A stretch of 37,028 nt of DNA from an uncultured Gammaproteobacteria bacterium. Its GTDB lineage: Bacteria; Pseudomonadota; Gammaproteobacteria; Pseudomonadales; Ketobacteraceae. Made by a program: the position numbers and the translations under genes. The DNA lies in assembly GCA_913063125.1 (NCBI GenBank), contig CAJXZM010000050.1:1-37028 (forward strand), read 5' to 3'. Below are positions 19,001-26,500 of the stretch, piece by piece; position 1 is the stretch's first letter; each line of letters opens with the position of its first letter. The notes beneath the pieces were generated by a model that saw only the letters and a program-made list of their open reading frames with translations, had not been told where the DNA came from and did no database searches.

Positions 19001-22000
19001 CACGTCGAAGAAGCAGAAAATGCGGATGATATGGTAGTTCCAGATCCTCAATTGGTTTCTATTTTCTTAGCTGAGGGTACAGATTTAATTCTAGATGCTG
19101 CAGATGTGTTAAATCATTGGGAGCAAAACCCGGTACCTGGTAAAGACCTTGATAATCTACGTCGTGAACTGCGTATTCTTTCTCGCAGCGCAAGTGCGGC
19201 ACAACTTAATGATGTTGTGGCCTTATGTATGGCATTGGAGGAAACCTATAATGCCATGTCTGAAGGTATGCTAACGCCGGGGACGGAGTTTTTCGAAATA
19301 GCTCACCGTGCACATGAACATTTGATAGGAATGATGGATCGTATTGCTGTTGGTCAAAAACCTATAGGTGTCGATGCATTGGTTAGTGAGCTGCAAAGTT
19401 TGGTTGATCAAGCGCCAGAAGTGGCTGAGCAGATTGAAGCGAAATCTTCTGAAGAAAGCGAAGAAGCTATCGAAGATGAAGCTTCAGAGTTTGAATTTGA
19501 TACAGAGGCAGAAACATCCTCATTGGAATACGAGGAAATTGATGAGCTTGATGAACTTGAGTCTCCAGAAGAAGTTGCACCGACGATTAGTGAAGATGAA
19601 GATGAAGAGGAGGAGTATGACGCAGAGTTAGTAGAAATCTTCCTAGAAGAAGCTGAAGAGATTGTTGAGTCTATTTCCAACCTATTAGAAGAGTGGCGTT
19701 CGGAACCTGATAATTTAGATAAAGTTGCTCAGTTGCAGCGCGATCTACACACCTTAAAAGGTGGTGCGCGTATGTCGGATATGACTGAAATCGGAGACTT
19801 GGCACACCATTTAGAAAACCTATATGAAGGTTTGTGCGATAAGAAGTTTGTCGCGATACCTAGCTTGTTCAGCATCCTTAACGAGTGCCATGATACGTTA
19901 GCGGTAATGGTTGAGGCATTACAGGCAGGACAACCATTAACAGCAGCGGATGGTTTGATAAAGCAAGTTGAAGCTTATATGGCTGGGGATACTGAATTCG
20001 AAAGCCTCGCTTCCAACATGACAGAGGACATGACAGGCAAAGAGTCGGCGCCTCCCTCGGCTAGTGTTGAAGCTGCCAATGAACCAGAGCTTGTTCAGCA
20101 GGATGAAAATGCTTTAGAAGCCTTGAGTTCTGATGATGACGGTGAAGAGATTGATATTGAAATCCTTGAAGTCTTTATGGAAGAGGCCAGTGAGCTCATT
20201 GAAGGGTTGGATACTACTGTCAGTGCATTACAAGATGAGCGAGATAGCCAGGAACATGTTGATGAACTCAAGCGTTTGTTGCATACCTTTAAGGGAGGTG
20301 CTCGTCTAGCGGGATTAAAACTGTTGGGTGATATTAGCCATGATTTTGAAACCTTCCTGATTGAACAGGAAACACTGATTGAACAAGAAGAACGCACCGA
20401 AGGGTTTGATGATGCAAGCTTAAGTACAATTCAGGGTTATCAAGATAAGCTAATTGAACAAGTTGATCTTGTTCGACAGCGTGGCTCAGAGTTACTTGAA
20501 GAGGCAGCGTTACCAGGTCAAGTGTTCGACAAGCCTCAAGGTAAGCCTGATTCTCCAAGAAAAGTTACAGGTGAAGATAATGTGGTGCCTATTACCCCAC
20601 AGCCTGAACCTGGTGAATCCATTATCATCCATGATGCTGTGGCGGGTTCAGCAGCAGCAGTGCATGACTCAGGGGAAAAGTCGGGAAGCGGCGAAAGTAT
20701 TCGTGTTTCTGCCGATTTGATTGAAGAACTGGTTAACCTCTCAGGTGAAACAAGTATTATTCGCGGTCGAGTCGAGCAAGAACTGACGGATTTCTCTTAC
20801 GAAATTGATGATATTGGTATGGCCATTGACCGGGCTCGTGAGTTATTACGTCGCTTGGATATTGAAACTGAAACACAAATACTTCATGGCCACCAAACGG
20901 TAGGGGAGGGTAGTGATTACGCTGATTTTGATCCACTGGAAATGGATCGTTATTCAACGTTACATCAGTTATCTCGATCGCTTTCTGAGACCGCAAGTGA
21001 TTTGATGGATTTAAAAGACTCATTGTTAGATAGAGCAAGAGATACTGAAACGTTACTGCAGCAGCAGGCGCGTGTTAACTCTGAATTACAAGAAGGTTTA
21101 ATGCGTACCCGCATGGTTCCGTTCTCTCGAATGGTACCGAGATTACGCAGAATTGTTCGTCAGATTTCTGGAGAAGTGGGTAAAAAAGCTGAGTTGGAAG
21201 TGATTGGTGCTGATGGTGAAATGGATCGTACCGTCATGGATCGAATGATATCACCATTAGAACATATGATTCGAAATGCTGTGGATCACGGTATTGAAAC
21301 CCCAGAAGAACGAAAAGCTGCGGGTAAAGAAGAGACCGGGCGGATTACTATTCATCTAGCACGAGAAGGTGGTGATGTAGTATTACGTTTAATGGATGAT
21401 GGTAAGGGTATTAATCTTGAAGCAGTGAAGACTCGTGCTATAGAGCGGGGCTTGATGAAAGTTAATGCACCACTTACTGAAAAAGAAATAATGCAATTTA
21501 TTTTTAAGGCAGGGTTTAGTACTGCTGAGAAAGTGACGCAGATTTCTGGTCGTGGTGTGGGTATGGATGTGGTACACAGTGAAATCAAGCAATTGGGGGG
21601 GAATTTAAAAATTCACTCTGCCCCGAATGCAGGTTCTCAGTTTACCGTACGTTTGCCGTTTACAGTATCAGTTAACCGCGCATTGATGGTAAGAGTAGGA
21701 GACGATGCCTATGCAATACCTCTGAATAATATTGAAGGTATTGTACGTGTGAGTCCTTATGAGTTGGATGCATATTATCAGCCGGATTCTCCAGATTTTG
21801 AATATGCAGGGGAAAGCTATCGATTACGTTATCTCGGTCGTTACGTGCATGGTGTGCAGAGTCCTGATTTACAGAGTCATGTAAAACCGTTACCGGTGTT
21901 GTTAGTACGTGGTGCTGATCATACCGTTGCTCTGCAGGTAGATTCACTGGTTGGATCTAGAGAAATTGTTGTTAAGTCGGTAGGTCCTCAATTAAGTGCT

Positions 22001-22516
22001 GTAAGTGGGATTTCTGGGGCGACGATCTTAGGTGATGGTAGTGTTGTTATCATTTTGGATCTCAACGCAATGATTCGAGCGGATCACGCACAATTGAGTG
22101 TTGATGGGACACAAGACGTTGTTGAAGAGGTAGCAGTAGAAACTACACCAACGGTTATGGTAATTGATGACTCGGTAACAGTAAGAAAAGTAACGACACG
22201 TTTACTTGAGCGCCATGGTTTTGATGTAGTCACTGCAAAAGATGGTGTTGACGCTATCACTCAACTTCAAGATATCAAACCTGACATTATGTTGTTGGAT
22301 ATTGAGATGCCTCGAATGGATGGCTTTGAAGTGGCGACGTTGGTTCGTCATGATGAGCGCTTGAGGGATACACCGATTATCATGATTACTTCCCGCACAG
22401 GTGAAAAGCATCGAGAAAGGGCTGTTAGTATTGGAGTGAATGGTTATATGGGTAAACCCTATCAAGAAACGACGTTGCTTAAAGAAATTGAAGCATTGCT
22501 AAAACGTCCATCGTGA
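16013..22516 (+). CDS. chpA: ChpA, multi-HPt hybrid chemosensory histidine kinase
   Basis: A 2167-residue CheA-like kinase. In order: an N-terminal FimL-like region (HLHQVYGTLQ near residue 47-53), then HPt domains with phosphorylatable His at about 717 (HTLKGSGRM), 912 (HTLKGSAHM), 1246 (HTLKGGARM) and 1424 (HTFKGGARL). A further HPt-like segment near 1054 reads RILSRSASAA, with Arg where His is expected. After acidic linkers come the dimerisation helices, the ATPase (N box HMIRNAVDHGIETPEER from 1751, DDGKGIN, GRGVGMDVV), a CheW domain, and a C-terminal receiver with Asp about 2096 (LLDIEMPRMDG). Each HPt is preceded by long Glu/Asp-rich stretches. It phosphorylates PilG and PilH in Pseudomonas. 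Confidence 0.97.
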   Translation: MAESHDYQALEWVKGEIEETLKQAQQSLEAYVENPEDSTRMRFCLTHLHQVYGTLQMVEFYGAALLAEEMENLAQALLNSTVAHVGDSQEVLMRAMLQLPAYLDRVKAGKRDMPVVILPLLNDLRAARGDSLLSETALFKPNMASGEQAAPKEKISEEVINKLPQLLKKVRQLYQFALVGLIRNQDMATNLGYLAKSLAKLEQLYSNAPMAQLWWVGGAVVEGVSRSSIELGTSVKMLLGLLDRQIKDNIESGANRMEPVPVELLKNLLYYVARCDGDSPKVKEVKKAFRLEEALPSDDLIDVERQQLAGPDKEAIASVIKALLEEMVVIKENLDIFLRGQSQDIEELKPLIPSLKQVADTLGVLGIGNPRRVILEQIDVIGRVVESGFMPDDNTFMDVAGALLYVEATLQGIAEDGARSGMDFGDNQADNDNYVSPEHVHKARSAVIEESRAGLENAKDAITEYIGSNYNSEYLEAVPEILHSVRGGLAMVPLNHPAALLQSCVSYIQNDLIDTGTQPDWKVLDTLADAITSIEYYLERLGEQFPGDEDILSIAEDAVASLGYPVERVDEFAISAGDTENESENIVTLDQVDFDENIPELEIPELSHVADDSEMSEQVPNIENEVPVLDAAITESIAEAITEKMEETPPVEDVVKVSEEPEADEVEDDDDLIDDEILEIFVEEAEEVLEAIVEFTPKWKADRDAEEPRAEVRRAYHTLKGSGRMVGATVIGELGWSIENMLNRVLDGNIEASDDVFLIMETVTSIMPELVKDFENRQDTTLNVSALAAIADALSRGEQPPSMPSSLYIGDESVPDVSGVLEVDAAETAENVVEEKIEEIAPTDDIEPLATMDDIEPIEAVDMLMAEDVIDPVLLDIFSQEARSHLEVVREFLQLAEQSPQSFTSPLLRALHTLKGSAHMAGIHVIADLASPTEKFIKECHLQGLETDTEIHQFLASAVDLIESGVEQLTTTPTTIIEGTEAFVELAEELRQRKLVHVEEAENADDMVVPDPQLVSIFLAEGTDLILDAADVLNHWEQNPVPGKDLDNLRRELRILSRSASAAQLNDVVALCMALEETYNAMSEGMLTPGTEFFEIAHRAHEHLIGMMDRIAVGQKPIGVDALVSELQSLVDQAPEVAEQIEAKSSEESEEAIEDEASEFEFDTEAETSSLEYEEIDELDELESPEEVAPTISEDEDEEEEYDAELVEIFLEEAEEIVESISNLLEEWRSEPDNLDKVAQLQRDLHTLKGGARMSDMTEIGDLAHHLENLYEGLCDKKFVAIPSLFSILNECHDTLAVMVEALQAGQPLTAADGLIKQVEAYMAGDTEFESLASNMTEDMTGKESAPPSASVEAANEPELVQQDENALEALSSDDDGEEIDIEILEVFMEEASELIEGLDTTVSALQDERDSQEHVDELKRLLHTFKGGARLAGLKLLGDISHDFETFLIEQETLIEQEERTEGFDDASLSTIQGYQDKLIEQVDLVRQRGSELLEEAALPGQVFDKPQGKPDSPRKVTGEDNVVPITPQPEPGESIIIHDAVAGSAAAVHDSGEKSGSGESIRVSADLIEELVNLSGETSIIRGRVEQELTDFSYEIDDIGMAIDRARELLRRLDIETETQILHGHQTVGEGSDYADFDPLEMDRYSTLHQLSRSLSETASDLMDLKDSLLDRARDTETLLQQQARVNSELQEGLMRTRMVPFSRMVPRLRRIVRQISGEVGKKAELEVIGADGEMDRTVMDRMISPLEHMIRNAVDHGIETPEERKAAGKEETGRITIHLAREGGDVVLRLMDDGKGINLEAVKTRAIERGLMKVNAPLTEKEIMQFIFKAGFSTAEKVTQISGRGVGMDVVHSEIKQLGGNLKIHSAPNAGSQFTVRLPFTVSVNRALMVRVGDDAYAIPLNNIEGIVRVSPYELDAYYQPDSPDFEYAGESYRLRYLGRYVHGVQSPDLQSHVKPLPVLLVRGADHTVALQVDSLVGSREIVVKSVGPQLSAVSGISGATILGDGSVVIILDLNAMIRADHAQLSVDGTQDVVEEVAVETTPTVMVIDDSVTVRKVTTRLLERHGFDVVTAKDGVDAITQLQDIKPDIMLLDIEMPRMDGFEVATLVRHDERLRDTPIIMITSRTGEKHRERAVSIGVNGYMGKPYQETTLLKEIEALLKRPS

Positions 22517-22545
22517 TAAGGTATCTGTAATATGGCATTCATGAA

Positions 22546-23604
22546 ATGGAACGGTTAAATAAAGAAAATCAGCGTAATAATCCTCGTCTGGGGGTTATTG
22601 CAGATTCGACGTTACAGCGTCATAACCTGTGTAAAACAATTGAGTCAACAGGTTATGATGTCGGCATTTCATTGTCTCCTGATCGAGTGGATACGGGGCA
22701 AATACATGATGCCAGTATTGATTTGTGGTGGATTGAAATAGAAGACGAGGATAAGTGGGCAGATTTTGTATCACTTATTTACGAAGAGGCCACTTGCTCC
22801 ATTCTTATTGGTGATGGTTATTCTCCTCCTCCCACAAGCCCCAAATATCCCCGTTGGGAACGGCGAATTTATACAAAAATAGTTGATATCGTTGGTAAAC
22901 CGGTAATACCAGAAGAGCCTGTGACATTGGCCTCTTTTGAAAATAAAAATGCAAGCTATGTCCCTTTAACCTTACCTCCTGAACTTAATGAAGTAAAAGA
23001 TGAGGGTGTAGCAGCAAAAAATATTTGGGTTATTGGTGCGTCGTTGGGCGGGCCGGCTGCAGTGAAAGAATTTATTGATGCGCTACCGAATGGTTTGCCC
23101 GTTGCGTTTATTATTGCACAACATATTGATGTTGGTTTTCAGAAGGTTTTGGCTCAGGTCTGGGGGCGTCATAGTTACTTCTCCTTTGTTGAGCCAATAG
23201 AGGGGCAGGTAATTTCTCATGGCCAAGTAGTTATCGCACCGGTTGAGAAAGTAATGACAGTTAATGCTCACAGTGAAATCCAGTTACATGGAGGCGAGTG
23301 GGAAGGTCCGTACTCACCATCAATCGATCAAGTAATGAATTCTACCGTTGATGCATTAGGCCCCCGTACAGGAGCCATTTTATTCAGTGGTATGGGAAAT
23401 GATGGCGCCATAGCAGGTCCTAAAATGCATGGGTTGGGGGTTGAAGTGTGGGCCCAAACAGCTGACACCTGTGCAAATAGCAGTATGCCGGATTCAGCTC
23501 GTGCTACGGGCTGTGTAACGTATAGTGCGTCGCCACGAGGGCTTGCAGAGTACCTTGTTGGGCACATGAAGAGATTACAATCTAAGGTGAGAGCTAATCA
23601 TTAA
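22546..23604 (+). CDS. chpB: CheB-type chemoreceptor methylesterase ChpB
   Basis: A 352-residue protein whose C-terminal half is a CheB methylesterase: Ser166 in WVIGASLGGPAAV, His193 in AQHIDVGFQ, and Asp286 in MGNDGA, the complete catalytic triad. It should remove methyl groups added to PilJ by PilK. The N-terminal 115 residues look like a receiver fold (LGVIADSTLQRHNL) but lack a clear phosphoacceptor: the expected position is in DLWWIEIED, with Glu instead of Asp. Regulation by phosphorylation is therefore doubtful. It begins 29 bases after chpA. Confidence 0.92.
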   Translation: MERLNKENQRNNPRLGVIADSTLQRHNLCKTIESTGYDVGISLSPDRVDTGQIHDASIDLWWIEIEDEDKWADFVSLIYEEATCSILIGDGYSPPPTSPKYPRWERRIYTKIVDIVGKPVIPEEPVTLASFENKNASYVPLTLPPELNEVKDEGVAAKNIWVIGASLGGPAAVKEFIDALPNGLPVAFIIAQHIDVGFQKVLAQVWGRHSYFSFVEPIEGQVISHGQVVIAPVEKVMTVNAHSEIQLHGGEWEGPYSPSIDQVMNSTVDALGPRTGAILFSGMGNDGAIAGPKMHGLGVEVWAQTADTCANSSMPDSARATGCVTYSASPRGLAEYLVGHMKRLQSKVRANH

Positions 23605-23685
23605 AGACGTAAGCGTTAAAAATAATTTCACTTAACTATTACACCTAACTATTGCACCTAACAACACCAGTAAATGAGATAAGTT

Positions 23686-24135
23686 ATGGCAGATAAAATA
23701 CCAGATGAAGTCGCAAGTTTGTTGATACCGATGGTAGGACGACCGATGTTGCTGCCTAACGTTGCGGTGGCAGAAATAGTGCCTTGGGAAGAACCAGAGA
23801 AACAAGATAATGCGCCGGAATGGTATTTGGGGAATGTCTCATGGCGAGGAATCGATATTCCGTTGGTGTCATTGGAATTAATGAATGATACGGATGTTGA
23901 TGAAGCGTACTCTGGCCATCGAATTGCTGTGCTAAATGGTGTGGGCAGTACAAAGAAAGAATTTTATGCGGTATCAGTACAAGGTTTGCCACGCCTTATT
24001 CGAGTGTATGGTGAAGAGGTTAGCGGGGAAGAGCAGTTAAGTGAACCTGCTTATGATATGAATGTTTTGGTGAGCGGTGAACGAGCAATGATTCCTGACT
24101 TGGATTTCGTAGAGAAGCAGGTAGAGCGTCTGTAA
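23686..24135 (+). CDS. chpC: CheW-like protein ChpC
   Basis: A 149-residue CheW-domain protein: VASLLIPMVGRPMLLPNVAVAEIVPW at the start (quoted in two halves in the family: LLIPMVGRPMLLPN and VAVAEIVPW), LGNVSWRGIDIPLVSLE in the middle. ChpC is the second adaptor of the Pil-Chp cluster and may link other receptors to ChpA. It is last in the cluster; its stop is 33 bases from the convergent rsmE stop, with no obvious terminator between them. Confidence 0.9.
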   Translation: MADKIPDEVASLLIPMVGRPMLLPNVAVAEIVPWEEPEKQDNAPEWYLGNVSWRGIDIPLVSLELMNDTDVDEAYSGHRIAVLNGVGSTKKEFYAVSVQGLPRLIRVYGEEVSGEEQLSEPAYDMNVLVSGERAMIPDLDFVEKQVERL

Positions 24136-24168
24136 GTTTTCTCCTTTAGCTGCCTTTCTTTGTTGTGA

Positions 24169-24936
24169 TTATAGATCCCCCCAGTAGTGTTGTAATAACG
24201 TTAGCATTGCTACCGGGGCCGTTTCTGTTCTGAGCACCCTCGGACCTAGCGTTAAACAATCAAATCCTTGCTGTTGCGCGAAGAAAATTTCTTCGTCATT
24301 GAAACCACCTTCAGGGCCGATCAGGACTGTAACTTTTTCAGGTGTTGTCTGGGAGAAATACTCTTCTGCGAGGTGTTTTCCTGGATGAAGAATGATTTTT
24401 TTTTCATTGCCGGCATCAATAGTTCCACAAAAATCCTCAATGGATTGGCAATTATTGATGATAGGTATGATATTAAGCCCACATTGCTCACAGGCACTAA
24501 TGATTTGCTGTTGCCACTGAAGTAATCGTTTTGCTTGTCGTTGCGGGTTAAGTCGAACTTCACAACGCGCGCTGGTAAGAGGTGTAATAGAGCGCACACC
24601 TAACTCAACCGCTTTCTGAATGACATAATCCATGCGGTCACCACGGGACATAACTTGTGCTAAGTGAATATCGAGTGGTGAGAGGTTGTTGTTTGGACTA
24701 AATGTCGTTAATGCAATACAAACTTTTTTTTTGCTTACCTCAGTAATACAGGCTTGGTATTCACCGCCCTGACCATTAAATATTCGCAATGAATCCCCAG
24801 TCTGCATACGTAGTACTTTACCAATATGGTGGCTGCCACTTTCATCTAAAGAGAAAATGTTATTGGATTCAGTCTTAGCCTCATGTGTTTCATCAAAATG
24901 TAAAGCAATGGGTTGGTAAATTCTAGGGTTTTTCAT
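24169..24936 (-). CDS. rsmE: 16S rRNA m3U1498 methyltransferase RsmE
   Basis: SPOUT-class methyltransferase that modifies U1498 of 16S rRNA, near the decoding centre. The 255 residues show the N-terminal PUA-like domain (HHIGKVLRMQTGDSLRIFNG), the linker MSRGDRMDYVIQKAVELGV, and the trefoil-knot SAM site VLIGPEGGFNDEEI with LTLGPRVLRTETAPVAML. Length is close to E. coli (243). rsmE also follows the chp cluster region in Pseudomonas, which supports vertical inheritance of everything up to this gene. Confidence 0.95.
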   Translation of the reverse strand: MKNPRIYQPIALHFDETHEAKTESNNIFSLDESGSHHIGKVLRMQTGDSLRIFNGQGGEYQACITEVSKKKVCIALTTFSPNNNLSPLDIHLAQVMSRGDRMDYVIQKAVELGVRSITPLTSARCEVRLNPQRQAKRLLQWQQQIISACEQCGLNIIPIINNCQSIEDFCGTIDAGNEKKIILHPGKHLAEEYFSQTTPEKVTVLIGPEGGFNDEEIFFAQQQGFDCLTLGPRVLRTETAPVAMLTLLQHYWGDL

Positions 24937-25088
24937 AAGCTAATCTTTTGTTGCCAATGCAGCCTACTGATTTGCTAGCGGCATATTGTGGAAGTAGCTG
25001 GTAAGTATAAGGAAGTTAGGTCGGAGTAGGAACGATTGAACCCAATTGTATCAATCAAATGTGAGAGATGATGATTGACAAAAGGTAG

Positions 25089-25106
25089 CCCTGATATGCA
25101 TCAGGG
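25089..25106 (-). terminator. Likely terminator hairpin for the nitrobindin-like gene
   Basis: CCCTGAT (25089-25095) and ATCAGGG (25100-25106) form a perfect 7-bp stem with a 4-base loop, 35 bases past the stop of the reverse-strand gene at 25141. On the reverse strand it is followed, after four bases, by a short run of T. The stem is sound but the T-tract is weak. Confidence 0.5.
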
Positions 25107-25140
25107 GTTTGTGTGCCTGGCTAGGCCGACTTTAGAAGGT

Positions 25141-25710
25141 TTAACGGCGCCGCACTAATTTATTGCGATCTGTATGCTCAAACTGAGATTTACCGTAAAT
25201 ATCAATCAATGATGTTTGAGAATATGCGATCTCATCGCCATTAACGGTGAGTTTGTGCTCAAAAGACACGGTGCTAGCGTTGTCGCGCATAAAGGGCGAT
25301 TGAACAATTCCCCAATCAGCATCCCCCAATTTAGCCTGTACCTTGAGCACAATACCTTTGTCAGTGGTTGTGGCATCTCCCCCTGCTAATAAAGTGACGG
25401 CACGAGGTATGGAGACGGATTGCATTACAGTACCCGTTGCAGCATCCCATAACCAATATCCAGTTTGGTCATGGAAGACTTCATCGTTGGATTTACGCTT
25501 TACAATTTGCTGATAACGTATAATGGCCAAGTTTTGCTTCTCTGCGTTATCTACATCGCCAACCGCCTCAAAGGTAATTGTTTCATAATAAGGGTTTTTT
25601 TCTACACCGTCAGACTCGGGTGCAACATCCATCCCTCTATCGCCGTCCCACGTGCCTACTAAACCTACAAGAGGGCCAAAATCTACGCCGTCTATTGTTG
25701 TATCTGTCAT
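25141..25710 (-). CDS. Nitrobindin-like heme-binding beta-barrel domain protein
   Basis: A 189-residue cytosolic protein resembling the nitrobindin/THAP4-type beta-barrel family: it opens with GPLVGLVGTWDGDRGMDV (family hallmark LxGTWxGxG), contains YYETITFEAVG, HDQTGYWLWDAATGTVMQSVS, IPRAVTLLAGG, then alternating strands to SQFEHTDRNKLVRRR. AAGGAAA lies 6 bases before the ATG. Some relatives bind heme and nitric oxide, others have no proven ligand; I cannot confirm the proximal His. It is flanked by a terminator-like hairpin and a separate upstream gene, so it is probably its own unit. Confidence 0.7.
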   Translation of the reverse strand: MTDTTIDGVDFGPLVGLVGTWDGDRGMDVAPESDGVEKNPYYETITFEAVGDVDNAEKQNLAIIRYQQIVKRKSNDEVFHDQTGYWLWDAATGTVMQSVSIPRAVTLLAGGDATTTDKGIVLKVQAKLGDADWGIVQSPFMRDNASTVSFEHKLTVNGDEIAYSQTSLIDIYGKSQFEHTDRNKLVRRR

Positions 25711-25773
25711 TGCTATTTCCTTGATTATTACTAATAGTTATTAGATGAGGTTGTAGTTACTTGGTGTGAGCGG

Positions 25774-26412
25774 CTAAAGCGGGGCCACTTCCATACCACT
25801 TAAGTCAATGTCAGGTTTTGGTGGTTCTGGTTGTTTTTCTGCGAGAATGTCTGAGCCCACTGCCGCGACGCTGATATGATCGGTATTAGGTGGAGGGGGG
25901 GGAGGCATTTTAGCTATTTCTGGCTCCGCAAAAGCTGAGGTGAGCTTAATCGCACTGGTATCGACGTCTTTGGGTACAAAAGGAGTGCGTTCAGATTCGG
26001 AAAGTACGTCACTACCTACAGGAGCAAGGCCCCATGAGCTATCGTCTGAAGTGGAGGTGGCAACAGCTTCTGCCGGTGCCTGCACGGTAGAAGGTTGTGG
26101 TGTTACAGGTTTTGGTGCTTTAACTTGGTTTGATGCCGTAGAAGCTATAGGGCTTGGCGTGAGGCTATCTGGAGTACCGGCTTTTTCACGTAAAATAACC
26201 TTGGCCCCAGCTTTTTCCATCGCAGCTTGATATTGTAGCGCGGCATCTTTACCAAGGCTTTTCTTGATGACGATTGCTCGACCGCTAAACATGGCGTCTA
26301 TTTGTGTAGCATTCGCTTTAAACAGTTTAGCAAGGTTGTCTTTGACGTTATCGATGTTTTCACCGGGCATAACGCCACCGCGAAAGAATATGTCGTAAAG
26401 CTCTTTATCCAT
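25774..26412 (-). CDS. Proline-rich protein of unknown function with conserved N-terminal domain
   Basis: 212 residues. The N-terminal 75 form a compact alpha/beta-looking domain (YDIFFRGGVMPGENIDNVKD, LAKLFKANATQIDAMFSGR, VIKKSLGKDAALQYQAAMEK) that I recognise from many proteobacterial proteins of unknown function, often fused to membrane or low-complexity regions. The rest is disordered, rich in Pro/Ala/Ser/Thr with a run of seven Pro (PPPPPPP), and contains a duplicated motif, LAPVGSDVLSESER and VAAVGSDILAEKQPEPP. There is no membrane segment or signal peptide. It lies 88 bases downstream of rtcR on the same strand and could be read through from it. Confidence 0.75.
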   Translation of the reverse strand: MDKELYDIFFRGGVMPGENIDNVKDNLAKLFKANATQIDAMFSGRAIVIKKSLGKDAALQYQAAMEKAGAKVILREKAGTPDSLTPSPIASTASNQVKAPKPVTPQPSTVQAPAEAVATSTSDDSSWGLAPVGSDVLSESERTPFVPKDVDTSAIKLTSAFAEPEIAKMPPPPPPNTDHISVAAVGSDILAEKQPEPPKPDIDLSGMEVAPL

Positions 26413-26500
26413 GGTGAGTTAACCTCAAATTAACCTCTGATTATCTACTAAAAGTAGCATATTGACGAGGATTTAGGAATGACGTTAAGACGATGAGTTA

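Noticed and set aside
17833..20397. Several Ser-rich reverse-strand open frames inside chpA
   Set aside because: They mirror the Glu/Asp-rich linkers of ChpA read on the other strand (poly-Ser is the antisense of GAA/GAT codons).
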